This document shows positions 17,764-28,001 of a stretch of DNA of 64,000 nucleotides, one piece after another. Both the position numbers and the translations under genes were made by a program. The number at the start of each line of letters is the position of its first letter. Positions within the stretch are counted from its first letter, which is position 1. Under the pieces are notes generated by a model, which saw only the letters and a program-made list of their open reading frames with translations, made no database searches and was not told the DNA's origin. Origin of the DNA: Nitrosomonadales bacterium (GTDB lineage: Bacteria > Pseudomonadota > Gammaproteobacteria > Burkholderiales > Gallionellaceae); contig JACRAT010000026.1 in the NCBI GenBank assembly GCA_016234685.1, positions 1-64,000 on the forward strand, written 5' to 3'.

Positions 17764-18402
17764 ATGCGACTGACACTAAGCAAATGGATACTGGCGATCA
17801 GCATGATGGGCGCGACCGGCTTGGTCATGGCCGACGCACTGGGCGATGCCATCGCCGATCTGCAACACGGCTGGGCCAAAGGCTACTACAGCACCCCAGA
17901 AAAGCAGCAAGATGAATACTTCACCAGCCTGCAAGCTCGTGCGCATGAAGTCAGCGCCAAGTTCCCCGGCAAGGCCGAAGCGCTGATCTGGGAAGGCATC
18001 ATCACCAGCACCCACGCCAAATATCAAGGCAAACTGAGTGCGGGCGGCACCGCCAAGGAGGCGCGCGAGCTGCTGCTTGCCGCCGAAAAGATCGACGCCA
18101 ATGCACTGGATGGTTCTGCACTGACTTCGCTGGGCAGCCTGTACTACAAAGTGCCGCGCTTCATCTCCTTCGGCGACCACGACAAAGCTCGTGAATATCT
18201 GGAACGAGCGCTGAAGGTCAATCCGACCGGCATCGACCAAAACTTCTTCTATGGTGAATTCCTTGCCGAAAAGGGCGAAAAAGCCAAAGCCATCGAAGCG
18301 CTGAAGAAAGCCCTCGCCGCCCCCGCCCGCACTGGCCGTGAAGATGCCGACACTGGCCGCCGCGCCGAGATCCAAGCTCTGCTGGACAAGCTCTCCAAGT
18401 AA
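17764..18402 (+). CDS. Exported TPR-like protein, last gene of the operon
   Basis: A 212-residue protein with an N-terminal signal peptide (LTLSKWILAISMMGATGLVMA, cleavage near ADA). The mature part is helical, with TPR-like repeats (ALTSLGSLYYKVP, KAREYLERALKVNPTG, KAIEALKKALA). This resembles TatT/TRAP-associated TPR proteins. It lies 27 bases after the SDR gene and ends before a strong terminator, so it completes the five-gene transcript. A periplasmic partner role is inferred. Confidence 0.85.
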   Translation: MRLTLSKWILAISMMGATGLVMADALGDAIADLQHGWAKGYYSTPEKQQDEYFTSLQARAHEVSAKFPGKAEALIWEGIITSTHAKYQGKLSAGGTAKEARELLLAAEKIDANALDGSALTSLGSLYYKVPRFISFGDHDKAREYLERALKVNPTGIDQNFFYGEFLAEKGEKAKAIEALKKALAAPARTGREDADTGRRAEIQALLDKLSK

Positions 18403-18419
18403 GACTGGTTTCAGCCAAT

Positions 18420-18451
18420 AAAAAAGCCCGCCGTGCATCGCGGGCTTTTTT
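18420..18451. terminator. Bidirectional rho-independent terminator
   Basis: AAAAAAGCCCGC and GCGGGCTTTTTT form a perfect 12-bp stem with an 8-base loop, with A and T runs on both sides. It separates the rightward five-gene operon from the leftward argJ, and can serve both. Confidence 0.92.
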
Positions 18452-18468
18452 ATTGGCCTTTTAATAGA

Positions 18469-19686
18469 TCAGCTCCGGTAGCTAGCGTTGATCTTCACGT
18501 AGTCGTAAGAGAAATCGCACGTCCACACGGTGGCGGCGGCATCGCCGCGATCCAGCACGACACGGACGGTGATGTCCTCCTGCTGCATCACGCGCGCACC
18601 ATCTTCTTCCTGATAACTAGCGGCGCGACCGCCGTTCTCGGCGACCAGTACGTCATCGAGATACAGCTTCAAGCGCGTCACATCAAGGTCTGCCACACCG
18701 GCGTAGCCGATGGCAGCGAGGATGCGGCCTAAGTTGGGGTCGGAAGCGAAGAAGGCGGTCTTGACCAGCGGCGAATGGGCTACAGCGTAGCCGATCTGCT
18801 TGCACTCGGCGACATCGCGACCGCCCTCGACGGTGATGGTGATGAATTTGGTCGCACCTTCGCCATCGCGCACGATGGCTTGCGCCAAGTGGATGGCGAC
18901 TTCGTTGAGCGCGGCTTGCAGCAGGGCGCGATTGGCCTCGCCGATGGTCACGCCGCTGTTGCCGCTGGCAATCAGCATCAGTGCGTCGTTGGTCGAGGTG
19001 TCGCCGTCCACGGTGATGCTGTTGAACGAGGCATCGGCGGCGGCCTTCACCAGCTCTTGCAGCAGCACTTGCGGCACGGCAGCGTCGGTGGCGATGTAGC
19101 CCAGCATGGTCGCCATGTTGGGATGGATCATGCCGCTACCTTTGGCGATGCCGGTCACGGTGACGGTCTGGCCGCCGATGACGATCTGGCGCGACACGCC
19201 TTTGGCCACGATATCGGTGGTCATAATGGCGTGGGCGGCGTTGTGCCAGTTGTCAGCCGTGAGGTTGGCCACGGCTTGCGGCAACCCGGCAACGATCTTC
19301 TCGACCGGCAACGGCTCCATGATGACGCCCGTGGAGTACGGCAGCACTTGCTCCGGGGCGCAGCCCAGCAGCTTGGCGACTTCGGCACAAGTGGTACGCG
19401 CGGCAGCCATGCCTTGCTCTCCCGTTCCGGCATTGGCGTTTCCGGTGTTGACCACCAGTGCGCGGATGCCTTTTCCGGCGGCCAGATGTTCTTTGGCCAC
19501 CGTCACCGGCGCGGCGCAGAAGCGATTGGTGGTGAACACCCCCGCCACGGTCGCGCCGTCATTCAGACGGATGACCAGCAGATCGCGGCGATTGGGACGT
19601 TTGATATTGGCTTCAGCAGTGCCCAGCAAAACGCCGCTGACTGGCAACAGATCAGCGGCGGCAGGCGATGTCAGATTGACCGGCAT
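18469..19686 (-). CDS. argJ: Bifunctional ornithine acetyltransferase/N-acetylglutamate synthase
   Basis: Recycles the acetyl group from N-acetylornithine to glutamate in arginine synthesis. The 405-residue precursor self-cleaves before the Thr in the conserved block [12 protein letters not shown], giving the alpha and beta chains. [13 protein letters not shown] and the C-terminal VKINASYRS, with the conserved Asn near the active site, are present. It lies 11 bases downstream of the cyclic-nucleotide-binding gene. Confidence 0.96.
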   Translation of the reverse strand: MPVNLTSPAAADLLPVSGVLLGTAEANIKRPNRRDLLVIRLNDGATVAGVFTTNRFCAAPVTVAKEHLAAGKGIRALVVNTGNANAGTGEQGMAAARTTCAEVAKLLGCAPEQVLPYSTGVIMEPLPVEKIVAGLPQAVANLTADNWHNAAHAIMTTDIVAKGVSRQIVIGGQTVTVTGIAKGSGMIHPNMATMLGYIATDAAVPQVLLQELVKAAADASFNSITVDGDTSTNDALMLIASGNSGVTIGEANRALLQAALNEVAIHLAQAIVRDGEGATKFITITVEGGRDVAECKQIGYAVAHSPLVKTAFFASDPNLGRILAAIGYAGVADLDVTRLKLYLDDVLVAENGGRAASYQEEDGARVMQQEDITVRVVLDRGDAAATVWTCDFSYDYVKINASYRS

Positions 19687-19697
19687 CGGACAAGCTC

Positions 19698-20195
19698 CTA
19701 GTAACGACCGTGGACACGGTAAAAGTAGTTGTTCATTTCCGCCGATTCGGCGGTCTTGCGACGGGCGACTCCGTGCATGTAACGCACCAGACCGCGCATC
19801 ACGTAATAGACGATGGCAGGATGACTGTGCAGCAGCGATTCGAAACGGGCGCGATCCAGCAACAGCACCGCGCCGTCTTGCTTGACCTCGACGCGAGCAT
19901 TGATGGTGGTGGTCTTGCCGCCGACGAAACCGATGATGCTGGCCAAGTCACCCGGCTTACTCAAAGGCAAAGTCATCGGTTCCCCATCCACCACGGCATT
20001 GATCTCGGCCTCCCCTTCGGCCAGAATCATCAGCGATTCGCGCAGCGGGTTGACCCCCGGCTCGACGATCACTTCGCCCGCCTTGTAGCGCTGCACGGTG
20101 ATGATGCTGGCCAGTATTTCGATCTCGGAATCGCGTAACTCTTCCGTCAGAGTCGTGTTGTGCAGTGTTCTCAGAATCAGTTCATCGGTCGTCAT
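19698..20195 (-). CDS. Cyclic nucleotide-binding domain protein
   Basis: A 165-residue protein consisting mainly of one cNMP-binding beta-roll: [28 protein letters not shown], then [16 protein letters not shown] and [17 protein letters not shown]. The Arg and Glu that contact cyclic nucleotide in CRP are not clearly conserved, and there is no helix-turn-helix domain, so it is unlikely to be a DNA-binding regulator. It sits between secA and argJ and its role is unknown. Confidence 0.82.
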   Translation of the reverse strand: MTTDELILRTLHNTTLTEELRDSEIEILASIITVQRYKAGEVIVEPGVNPLRESLMILAEGEAEINAVVDGEPMTLPLSKPGDLASIIGFVGGKTTTINARVEVKQDGAVLLLDRARFESLLHSHPAIVYYVMRGLVRYMHGVARRKTAESAEMNNYFYRVHGRY

Positions 20196-20251
20196 TCCGC
20201 TGTCTCCCTTATCGTGAAATGGCGTGAAGTCTTAACACGCCCTAAATTTTT

Positions 20252-22963
20252 CTAGTTGAGCCTGCCGTGGCACTGCTTGAACTTCTTGCCCGAGCCGCAA
20301 GGACAAGGATCGTTGCGCCCCACTTTTTGTTCCCCACGTACGAATGTTTTTTGTTCGTCGTCGGTCGTTTCCGCCAGTGCTTCGTCGTAAGCAGCGTGAT
20401 GATATTGCACATTCTCCACGGCGGGGGCGGCTTCCGCCACTTCTTCGACCTGCGCTTCGCTGCGGATCTGTACGGTCAGCAGGATCTGCGTGACCTCGCG
20501 CTTGATGCGTTCCAACATGCTGGCGAACAACTCGAAGGCTTCGCGCTTGTACTCCTGCTTGGGATTCTTCTGCGCATAGCCGCGCAAATGGATGCCCTGA
20601 CGCAGATGATCCAGCGCCGCCAGATGCTCGCGCCAATGGGTATCCAGACTTTGCAGCATGATGACGCGCTCGTAATGATGCATCACCTCCGCACCGACGA
20701 TGGCGACCTTGGCCTGATACTGCTCGGTGGCGACCTGCACCACACGGGCGCGCAGGCCGTGCTCGTCGAGCTGTTTTTCTGTCTCCAGCCAGTGCGCCAG
20801 CGGCAACTCCAGCAAGAAATCCGCCGCCAAGGCTTTTTCCAGCGCAGGCACGTTCCACTGCTCTTCCATGCTGCCCGGCGTGATGTATTCGCTGATGACT
20901 TCGTTCAGCACACCCTCGCTCATCGCGGCGATGGTCTCGGAGATGTCCTGACTTTCCAGCAATTCGTTGCGCTGCTGGTAGATCACCTTGCGCTGATCGT
21001 TGGCGACATCATCGTATTCGAGGATCTGCTTGCGGGTATCGAAGTTGCGCGCCTCGACCTTGCGTTGCGCGTTCTCGATGGCGCGCGTCACCCAAGTGTG
21101 CTCGATGGCTTCGCCCTCGGGCAGCTTGAACTTGTTCATGATCGCAGAGACCCGATCAGACGCGAAGATGCGCAACAGCGAATCTTCCAGCGAGAGATAG
21201 AAACGGCTGGAGCCGGGGTCACCCTGACGGCCTGCGCGACCGCGCAACTGGTTGTCCACCCGGCGCGACTCGTGGCGTTCCGTACCGATGATGTGCAGGC
21301 CGCCCGCAGCCAGCACCTGATCGTGCACCGACTGCCATTCAGACTTGAGTTGCTCGATGCGCTGGTCGCGCGCCGCCTCATCCAGCGTGGCATCGGCGTG
21401 CAGATGTTCGATCTGCTTCTCCACATTGCCGCCCAGCACGATGTCCGTACCGCGACCGGCCATGTTGGTAGCGATGGTCACCATCTTGGGGCGACCGGCC
21501 TGAGCGATGATCTCTGCTTCTCGGGCGTGTTGCTTGGCGTTCAACACCTGATGCGGCAGCTTCACCTTGTTCAGCAGACCGGACAGCAGTTCGGAAGTCT
21601 CGATGGAAGTCGTGCCGACCAGCACCGGCTGGCCACGCTCGTAGCAATCCTGAATGTCGGCGATGACCGCTTGATATTTCTCGTTGGCAGTGAGGTAGAC
21701 CTTGTCCATCAAATCTCTGCGGACGGTGCTACGATGCGGCGGCACGATCACGGTTTCCAAATTGTAGATGGACTGGAACTCGAAGGCCTCGGTGTCCGCC
21801 GTCCCCGTCATCCCCGCCAGCTTGTGATACATACGGAAATAATTCTGGAAGGTGATTGAAGCCAGCGTCTGGTTCTCCTTCTGGATCGCCACGCCCTCCT
21901 TGGCTTCCACCGCCTGATGCAGGCCGTCCGACCAACGGCGACCGGCCATCAAACGCCCGGTGAACTCATCCACGATCACCACTTCGCTGTTCTGCACCAC
22001 GTAATGCTGATCGAGGAAGAACAAGTTGTGCGCGCGCAGCGCGGCATACAGATGGTGGATCAGCGTGATGTTGGCGGGATCGTACAAGCTGCCGCCTGCG
22101 GGCAACAGGCCATGCTGTTCCAGCAAGGCTTCGGCATGTTCGTGACCGCTCTCGGTCAGCAGGATCTGGTGATTCTTCTCGTCCACACTGAAGTCGCCGG
22201 GGCCTTCTTCATCCTGCTGACGCACCAGATGCGGGACCAGCTTGTTCATGCGGTTGTAGATCTCGACGTTGTCTTCGGCCTGACCGGAAATGATCAGCGG
22301 CGTGCGCGCCTCGTCGATCAGGATGGAGTCCACCTCATCCACCACAGCGAAGTTGAGCGGACGCTGGAAGCGCTCGCCTGCCTGACTCGCCATGTTGTCG
22401 CGCAAGTAGTCGAAACCGAATTCGTTGTTCGTGCCGTAAGTGATGTCGGCGGCGTAAGCGGCCTGCTTATCGGCGGGGTTCATCTGCGACAGGATCGTGC
22501 CGACCGACAGACCGAGGAAGCGATACAGCTTGCCCATCCATTCCGAATCGCGCGCGGCCAGATAGTCGTTGACCGTCACCACATGCACACCGCGTCCGGA
22601 CAGAGCGTTCAGGTAAGCGGGCAGTGTCGCCATCAGCGTCTTGCCTTCGCCAGTGCGCATCTCGGCGATCTTGCCGTAATGCAGCACCATACCGCCTATC
22701 ATCTGCACATCGTAATGGCGCATCCCGAACACGCGCTTGCCGCCTTCACGCACCACGGCGAACGCTTCCGGCAACAAGGCATCCAGCGATTCCCCTGCGG
22801 CGACACGTTCTTTGAACGCGGCGGTCTTAGCGCGCAACTCGTCGTCGGACAAGGCCACGAGGCTGTTCTCCAGCGCATTGATGGCTTGCACTTTCTGGCG
22901 ATACTGTTTCAACAGCCGATCATTGCGGCTGCCGAATACGCTTTTCAGCAATTTGGAAATCAT
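20252..22963 (-). CDS. secA: Protein translocase ATPase SecA
   Basis: Motor ATPase that pushes preproteins through SecYEG. I start at [16 protein letters not shown] (903 residues, the normal length), preceded by a purine-rich site; the longer open frame adds an unlikely N terminus. Walker A is [11 protein letters not shown], Walker B lies in [20 protein letters not shown], and helicase motif VI is [15 protein letters not shown]. The C terminus has the zinc/SecB-binding C-x-C-x8-C-H motif ([14 protein letters not shown]). It follows the dcw cluster, as in many betaproteobacteria. Confidence 0.98.
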   Translation of the reverse strand: MISKLLKSVFGSRNDRLLKQYRQKVQAINALENSLVALSDDELRAKTAAFKERVAAGESLDALLPEAFAVVREGGKRVFGMRHYDVQMIGGMVLHYGKIAEMRTGEGKTLMATLPAYLNALSGRGVHVVTVNDYLAARDSEWMGKLYRFLGLSVGTILSQMNPADKQAAYAADITYGTNNEFGFDYLRDNMASQAGERFQRPLNFAVVDEVDSILIDEARTPLIISGQAEDNVEIYNRMNKLVPHLVRQQDEEGPGDFSVDEKNHQILLTESGHEHAEALLEQHGLLPAGGSLYDPANITLIHHLYAALRAHNLFFLDQHYVVQNSEVVIVDEFTGRLMAGRRWSDGLHQAVEAKEGVAIQKENQTLASITFQNYFRMYHKLAGMTGTADTEAFEFQSIYNLETVIVPPHRSTVRRDLMDKVYLTANEKYQAVIADIQDCYERGQPVLVGTTSIETSELLSGLLNKVKLPHQVLNAKQHAREAEIIAQAGRPKMVTIATNMAGRGTDIVLGGNVEKQIEHLHADATLDEAARDQRIEQLKSEWQSVHDQVLAAGGLHIIGTERHESRRVDNQLRGRAGRQGDPGSSRFYLSLEDSLLRIFASDRVSAIMNKFKLPEGEAIEHTWVTRAIENAQRKVEARNFDTRKQILEYDDVANDQRKVIYQQRNELLESQDISETIAAMSEGVLNEVISEYITPGSMEEQWNVPALEKALAADFLLELPLAHWLETEKQLDEHGLRARVVQVATEQYQAKVAIVGAEVMHHYERVIMLQSLDTHWREHLAALDHLRQGIHLRGYAQKNPKQEYKREAFELFASMLERIKREVTQILLTVQIRSEAQVEEVAEAAPAVENVQYHHAAYDEALAETTDDEQKTFVRGEQKVGRNDPCPCGSGKKFKQCHGRLN

Positions 22964-23153
22964 TTCTGCTTCTTCTTGATGTGAACTGTCATGCCAAAAA
23001 TAGGGAGGCAACCACCCCGCCTTACGCTCGATCCAGCCTGCCTACAGGGCTTGCACCCGGCTCCCCACGACGGAGGAAATGACAAACAACGCGACTACAT
23101 GCGGCCCGGCATATTAACATACTGCCCGTATCACCCGACAACACACATCACCC

Positions 23154-23576
23154 ATGTCCAGACCGCTGCAATCCTTCTTCGGCTCCAACCCCAACCTGCG
23201 TCCCTTGCTGAACCAGACTCAGCAGTTGCGCCTGTGGCAAAGCCGCTATGAGGAATTCGCCCCAGCTTCGCTGGCTCGATCCAGCCAGGTCGGCCAGATC
23301 GACCGGGGACACTTGACTCTGCTGGCGAACAACAGCGCGGTCGCGGCCAAACTGCGGCAGATGGTTCCCGAGCTACTGCGCGAATTCCAAGACCGGGGTT
23401 GCCCCATCAACGAACTTTGGGTGCGCGTCCAAGTCGTCCGCCACGCCCCCGTTCGCCCAAGGAGCAGCGCCCCGCTGGGCAACAAGGGACGCAAAGAGGT
23501 CAAAGCCTTGGCCGAGTCACTGGAAGAGTCGCCGCTACGAACAGCGCTGGAACATCTGCTGAAGCGCAGCGCCTAG
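23154..23576 (+). CDS. DciA-like (DUF721) protein
   Basis: A 140-residue DUF721 protein. Family members include DciA, the loader of the replicative helicase DnaB in bacteria lacking DnaC. The core LRLWQSRYEEFAPASLARSSQVGQ and HLTLLANNSAVAAKLRQMVPELL matches the KH-like domain, and the tail is basic. It is divergent from secA and convergent with lpxC, the usual betaproteobacterial position. The function here is by family resemblance. Confidence 0.78.
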   Translation: MSRPLQSFFGSNPNLRPLLNQTQQLRLWQSRYEEFAPASLARSSQVGQIDRGHLTLLANNSAVAAKLRQMVPELLREFQDRGCPINELWVRVQVVRHAPVRPRSSAPLGNKGRKEVKALAESLEESPLRTALEHLLKRSA

Positions 23577-23583
23577 CAAGCGG

Positions 23584-23784
23584 CTAGACCAGTATCTGCC
23601 AGCCCACCAGCACATAGCGTTCGAGCACGAACAATGCGCCGAACACCAGCAGCACGACCCCGACCAGCCGTACCGTCTGCCAGGCGAAACGCAGATAGCG
23701 TGTTTTACGGGTGAACAGGTAAAGCGCACCGGAGAGGACGAGGATGAGCGCCGAGCAGATAAGGAACAGGCGCAGGATCAGCAT
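23584..23784 (-). CDS. Small two-helix membrane protein
   Basis: A 66-residue protein with two hydrophobic segments (residues 3-24 and 38-58) separated by a basic loop RKTRYLRFAW. It lies 5 bases after the lpxC stop on the same strand, so it is probably co-transcribed. I do not recognise a function; placement suggests an envelope role. Confidence 0.7.
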   Translation of the reverse strand: MLILRLFLICSALILVLSGALYLFTRKTRYLRFAWQTVRLVGVVLLVFGALFVLERYVLVGWQILV

Positions 23785-23789
23785 GGCGT

Positions 23790-24701
23790 TCAGGCCGTTT
23801 GCAGTTGCTGACGCAGAAAATCAGGCGCGTCGTCTTCATCCTCGAAGCTGACGTATTCCCACGCCGAATCGTCCGCCAGCAAGGCGCGCAACAAGGCGTT
23901 GTTCAAGGCATGGCCGGATTTGTAGCCGGAGAACGCGCCGATCAGCGGATGTCCGATCAGATACAGGTCGCCGATCGCATCCAGCATCTTGTGTTTGACG
24001 AACTCGTCGTCGGAACGCAGGCCATCGGGATTGATGACGCGGTACTCGTCCATCACGATGGCGTTGTCCAGATTGCCGCCCAGCGCCAAGCCTTGCGAAC
24101 GCAGGTACTCGACCTCTTGCATGAAACCGAAGGTGCGGGCGCGACTGACGTCGCGGATGTAGGAATGCTCGCCGAAGTTGACCGTGGCGTGCTGCTTGGT
24201 GCTGGTGAACACCGGGTGAGCGAAAGCGATGGTGAAAGTGAGTTTGTAACCGTTGTAGGGATCGAAGCGCACCCATTTGTCTCCGTCACGGACTTCGACG
24301 GGCTTGGTGATGCGGATGAATTTCTTGGCTGCGGCCTGCTCGACGATGCCCGCCGATTGCAGCAGAAAGATGAAAGTGCCTGCGCTGCCGTCCATGATGG
24401 GGACTTCCGCACTGGTCAGTTCGACGATGGCGTTATCCACCCCAAGGCCAGCGAATGCCGACATCAGATGTTCGACGGTCGCCACGCGCGCCCCCTCTGC
24501 TTCCATGCAGGTGGAGAGGCGCGTGTCGTTCACCGTATGCGCTGCGGCGCGAATTTCCGCCACAGGCGACAAATCAACCCGACGAAACACGATGCCGTGA
24601 TTCACCGGGGCCGGACGCAAAGTCAGATAGACCCTCTCGCCCGTGTGTAGCCCTACCCCTGTCGCCTGCACCGTGCTTTTCAGTGTGCGCTGCTTAACCA
24701 T
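23790..24701 (-). CDS. lpxC: UDP-3-O-acyl-N-acetylglucosamine deacetylase
   Basis: Zinc enzyme for the committed step of lipid A synthesis. The 303 residues match the family. Zinc ligands lie in [10 protein letters not shown] (His) and in [13 protein letters not shown] (His and Asp), and the catalytic His is in [10 protein letters not shown]. The N terminus [22 protein letters not shown] is typical. It is the last recognisable enzyme of the dcw cluster, downstream of ftsZ. Confidence 0.98.
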   Translation of the reverse strand: MVKQRTLKSTVQATGVGLHTGERVYLTLRPAPVNHGIVFRRVDLSPVAEIRAAAHTVNDTRLSTCMEAEGARVATVEHLMSAFAGLGVDNAIVELTSAEVPIMDGSAGTFIFLLQSAGIVEQAAAKKFIRITKPVEVRDGDKWVRFDPYNGYKLTFTIAFAHPVFTSTKQHATVNFGEHSYIRDVSRARTFGFMQEVEYLRSQGLALGGNLDNAIVMDEYRVINPDGLRSDDEFVKHKMLDAIGDLYLIGHPLIGAFSGYKSGHALNNALLRALLADDSAWEYVSFEDEDDAPDFLRQQLQTA

Positions 24702-24784
24702 GTTCGTCCAAACCTCTGAATCTCAGGCTTCGATTTTAGCACGGCAGCACACCCCTCGATGGCGCGGCGACGCTTGCCAGACTA

Positions 24785-25951
24785 TCAGTCCGCCTGTCTG
24801 CGCAGGAACGACGGGATGTCCAGCAAGTCCATGCCCGACTGCTTCAGCGATTCGACAGCGGCCTCGCGGTGACGTGCACTGCGCATCACGGCTGGGGTCT
24901 TGTCCAGCTCGTTGTAGTTAACGATGGGCTGATCGTCCGTGCCGGTGCGCAGTTGCTGCTCGAACACCAGAGAAGGCTTGGGTTGACGGCGATTGTTGGG
25001 AGTACCCAAGCCAGTCGCGACGATGGTCACGCGGATCGCATCGCCCATCTCCTCGTCGAACACTTGACCGACCACCACGGTGGCGTCGTCTGCTGCCACG
25101 TTCTGCACGCACTTCATCACGGCGCGGTATTCGCCCATGGTGAAGCTAGAGCTGGCTGTGATGTTGACCAACACACCGCGTGCGCCGGACAGATCGACAT
25201 CTTCCAACAGCGGGCTGGACATCGCCTTCTCCGCCGCAATCTGGGCGCGATCCACGCCGATGGCGGTGGCAGAACCCATCATTGCCATGCCGTTCTCTGA
25301 CATCAAGGTACGCACGTCGGCAAAGTCCACGTTCACCATGCCATCGACATTGATGACTTCAGCGATACCGGCTACAGCACCTTGCAACACCCCATTGGAA
25401 GCGCGATAAGCGTCCAGCAAAGTGGTGTCCTCGCCCAGCACGGTCATCAGTTTTTCGTTCGGCACGATGATGAGCGAATCGACATGCTCGGCCAGCGCTT
25501 CGATACCGACCTGCGCCAACTGCATACGCTTGCGCTCATGCTCGAACGGCTTGGTCACCACCGCCACCGCCAGGATCCCCATTTCCTTAGCGATCTGCGC
25601 CACCACCGGCGCTGCGCCCGTACCTGTACCGCCGCCCATCCCGGCAGTGATGAACACCATGTCCACGCCTCTGAGCATGTCAGCGATGCGTTCACGATCT
25701 TCTTCAGCCGCTGCATGGCCGACTTCCGGCTTAGCACCTGCGCCCAAACCCTTGGTCAAAGTACCGCCGATCTGCAATTGCGTGCGTGCCTTGTTGTTAC
25801 GCAGCGCTTGCGCATCGGTATTGATCGCGACGAAATCCACCCCTTGTACAGACTGCTCGATCATGTGATTGACTGCATTGCCGCCGCAGCCGCCCACACC
25901 AATCACCTTGATTACCGCGCCCTGAGGTTGTGCATCTAACAATTCAAACAT
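24785..25951 (-). CDS. ftsZ: Cell division GTPase FtsZ
   Basis: Tubulin-like protein that forms the division ring. The 388-residue protein has GVGGCGGNAVNHM near the N terminus, the tubulin signature GGGTGTGAAPVVA, NVDFADVRTLM with the T7-loop Asp residues, and the conserved C-terminal peptide DIPSFLRRQAD that binds FtsA and ZipA. It follows ftsA by 55 bases. Confidence 0.98.
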   Translation of the reverse strand: MFELLDAQPQGAVIKVIGVGGCGGNAVNHMIEQSVQGVDFVAINTDAQALRNNKARTQLQIGGTLTKGLGAGAKPEVGHAAAEEDRERIADMLRGVDMVFITAGMGGGTGTGAAPVVAQIAKEMGILAVAVVTKPFEHERKRMQLAQVGIEALAEHVDSLIIVPNEKLMTVLGEDTTLLDAYRASNGVLQGAVAGIAEVINVDGMVNVDFADVRTLMSENGMAMMGSATAIGVDRAQIAAEKAMSSPLLEDVDLSGARGVLVNITASSSFTMGEYRAVMKCVQNVAADDATVVVGQVFDEEMGDAIRVTIVATGLGTPNNRRQPKPSLVFEQQLRTGTDDQPIVNYNELDKTPAVMRSARHREAAVESLKQSGMDLLDIPSFLRRQAD

Positions 25952-26006
25952 CGTCTTCTCCCTAAATTAATTACAACCACACCCTGATTAAAACAGTACC
26001 GATCTG

Positions 26007-27242
26007 CTAAAAATTACCTCTGAACCACGAACCCATCTTCTCAAGCACGCTGCCGACAGAACCTGTTTGCTGCCGCTGCTCAGTGCTGTGCTGATGGTTC
26101 TCCATCCCGTACAGCAACAGCCCGACACCGGTGGAATAGCGCGGCGTCTTCACCACATCCGACAGTCCGCCCACATAGCGCGGCAATCCCAGCCGCACTG
26201 GCATGTGGAATATCTCCTCGCCCAGCTCCACCATGCCCTGCATGGCACTGCTGCCGCCGGTGATGACGATGCCGGACGACAGCAAATCTTCGAATCCGCT
26301 ACGGCGCAATTCCTGCTGCACCAGCGAATACAACTCTTCCACGCGCGGCTCGATCACTTCGGCCAACGTCTGGCGCGACAACATTCGCGGCCCGCGTTCG
26401 CCCACGCCAGGCACTTCGATCGGTGCATCATCGGCCAGTTGGCGCAAAGCGCAGCCGTAGCGCACCTTGATGTCCTCCGCATCCTTGGTCGGGGTGCGCA
26501 GCGCCATGGCGATGTCGTTGGTGATCTGGTCGCCTGCGATGGGGATTACCGCCGAGTGGCGGATCGCGCCGCCGGTAAAGATCGCCACGTCGGTGGTACC
26601 GCCACCGATGTCCACCAGACACACGCCCAGATCCTTCTCGTCGTCCTCCAGCACCGCCTTGCTAGACGCCAGCGGCTGCAAGATCATCTCGCTCATCTCC
26701 AAGCCGCAGCGGTGGACGCACTTGATGATGTTCTGCACCGCCGCCACCGCACCGGTGACGATATGGACTTCCACTTCCAGCTTCATGCCGCTCATGCCCA
26801 GCGGCTTCTTCAGTCCTTCCTGTCCGTCGATACTGAACTCCTGTTCGAGGATGTGCAGGATCTGCTGATCGCTAGGTAGGCTGATCGAACTGGCCGTCTC
26901 TATCACCCGGTCGATGTCGGCCTGCGTCACTTCCTTATCCTTGATCTTGACCATGCCCTTGGCGTTCGAGCTCTTCACATGGCTACCGGCGATGCCGGTG
27001 TAGACCTGATGGATCTTGCAACCCGCCATGAACTCGGCCTCGCCCAAAGCGCGCTGGATCGCCGCCACAGTCGCGTCGATGTTCACCACCATGCCCTTCT
27101 TCATGCCGGAGGATTCCTGCATCCCACGTCCGATCACTTCCAACGTACCTTCCGGCTTGACCTCGCCGACGATACAAACGATCTTGGATGTACCGATGTC
27201 CAACCCGACGATCAGATCCTTGTGTTCTCTGTTCTTACTCAT
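26007..27242 (-). CDS. ftsA: Cell division protein FtsA
   Basis: Actin-like membrane tether for FtsZ, 411 residues. Visible are the phosphate-1 loop IVGLDIGTSKIVCIV, the 1C domain in the first third, VCLVDIGGGTTDVAIF (phosphate 2) and GIVITGGSSAMQGM. The C terminus VLEKMGSWFRGNF is the expected amphipathic membrane-targeting helix. It lies 18 bases downstream of ftsQ. Confidence 0.97.
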   Translation of the reverse strand: MSKNREHKDLIVGLDIGTSKIVCIVGEVKPEGTLEVIGRGMQESSGMKKGMVVNIDATVAAIQRALGEAEFMAGCKIHQVYTGIAGSHVKSSNAKGMVKIKDKEVTQADIDRVIETASSISLPSDQQILHILEQEFSIDGQEGLKKPLGMSGMKLEVEVHIVTGAVAAVQNIIKCVHRCGLEMSEMILQPLASSKAVLEDDEKDLGVCLVDIGGGTTDVAIFTGGAIRHSAVIPIAGDQITNDIAMALRTPTKDAEDIKVRYGCALRQLADDAPIEVPGVGERGPRMLSRQTLAEVIEPRVEELYSLVQQELRRSGFEDLLSSGIVITGGSSAMQGMVELGEEIFHMPVRLGLPRYVGGLSDVVKTPRYSTGVGLLLYGMENHQHSTEQRQQTGSVGSVLEKMGSWFRGNF

Positions 27243-27260
27243 TACCTGTCTCCCCGCCCC

Positions 27261-28001
27261 CTAAACCTTGCCATTGGAATTGCGTGCGCCCGTTTTCTCA
27301 TTCATACCCGGCAAATAGGCCGCGAAGCCATTGCCGTACCGTAGATCCACATAACTCGCCGTAGCTGGCATCGCCGCCAGACTGTAGGGATACACCGCGA
27401 CGAAGCGCGTCAGGCGCTGCTGTATCTCGTCGCGCCCCAACACCAGCACCAAACCATTCTCCAGCCGCAACCGCCATTGATGGCGCGGCGACAAACTGAT
27501 CTGTACGATGCGCTGCTGCAAGGGCTTGAGCACCTCGCCCAACTCGCCATACACCTGCTCCATCTCGGCAGCCTTACCCGGCTGCCCCAGAAACACCGGC
27601 AACTCCGCCGCATCACTCTCTGCCGGAAACACCTCGCCGTACGTGTTGACCAGCGCGTCCGCACTCCAGCGCGCCAGCGCCACATGCTCTTCCACACTCA
27701 CCATCAGGCGCCCGGGAAACTGGCGGCGCACACTTACCTTGCGCACCCAAGGCAGCTGCTCCAACGACGCCCGCAGATGTTCCAGATCTGCCGTAAAGAA
27801 CGTACCCTTCAACTCGCTGCGCACCACCGCATCGATCCACTCGGGATCGACCTGCTGCGGCGCTTTATCCAACTGCACCACCCGCAAAGGGAACAGCGGC
27901 AGATGCACCACGACGTGCGCCACCCCGAACAGCACCAGCGCGAAACTGATACCGAACAAGGCATTGGCGAAACGCCGCAGTGAGCGCGCGTTATCCCACA
28001 T
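27261..28001 (-). CDS. ftsQ: Cell division protein FtsQ
   Basis: Bitopic division protein, 246 residues. A short cytoplasmic N terminus is followed by a membrane segment (about 15-37), a POTRA domain ([20 protein letters not shown] to [17 protein letters not shown]) and the FtsQ beta domain. It bridges FtsA-side and FtsB/L/W/I components. The start overlaps the end of ddl by 11 bases. Confidence 0.95.
   Translation of the reverse strand: MWDNARSLRRFANALFGISFALVLFGVAHVVVHLPLFPLRVVQLDKAPQQVDPEWIDAVVRSELKGTFFTADLEHLRASLEQLPWVRKVSVRRQFPGRLMVSVEEHVALARWSADALVNTYGEVFPAESDAAELPVFLGQPGKAAEMEQVYGELGEVLKPLQQRIVQISLSPRHQWRLRLENGLVLVLGRDEIQQRLTRFVAVYPYSLAAMPATASYVDLRYGNGFAAYLPGMNEKTGARNSNGKV

Noticed and set aside
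20267-21859. 530-codon open frame on the plus strand opposite secA
   Set aside because: It is fully antisense to a clear SecA gene, has no domain pattern, and reads as a low-information His/Gln/Arg-rich shadow frame of GC-rich coding DNA.
22964-23153. Regulatory RNA or secM-like gene between secA and the DciA-like gene
   Set aside because: No conserved hairpin, arrest peptide or convincing promoter pair could be identified in the 190 bases.
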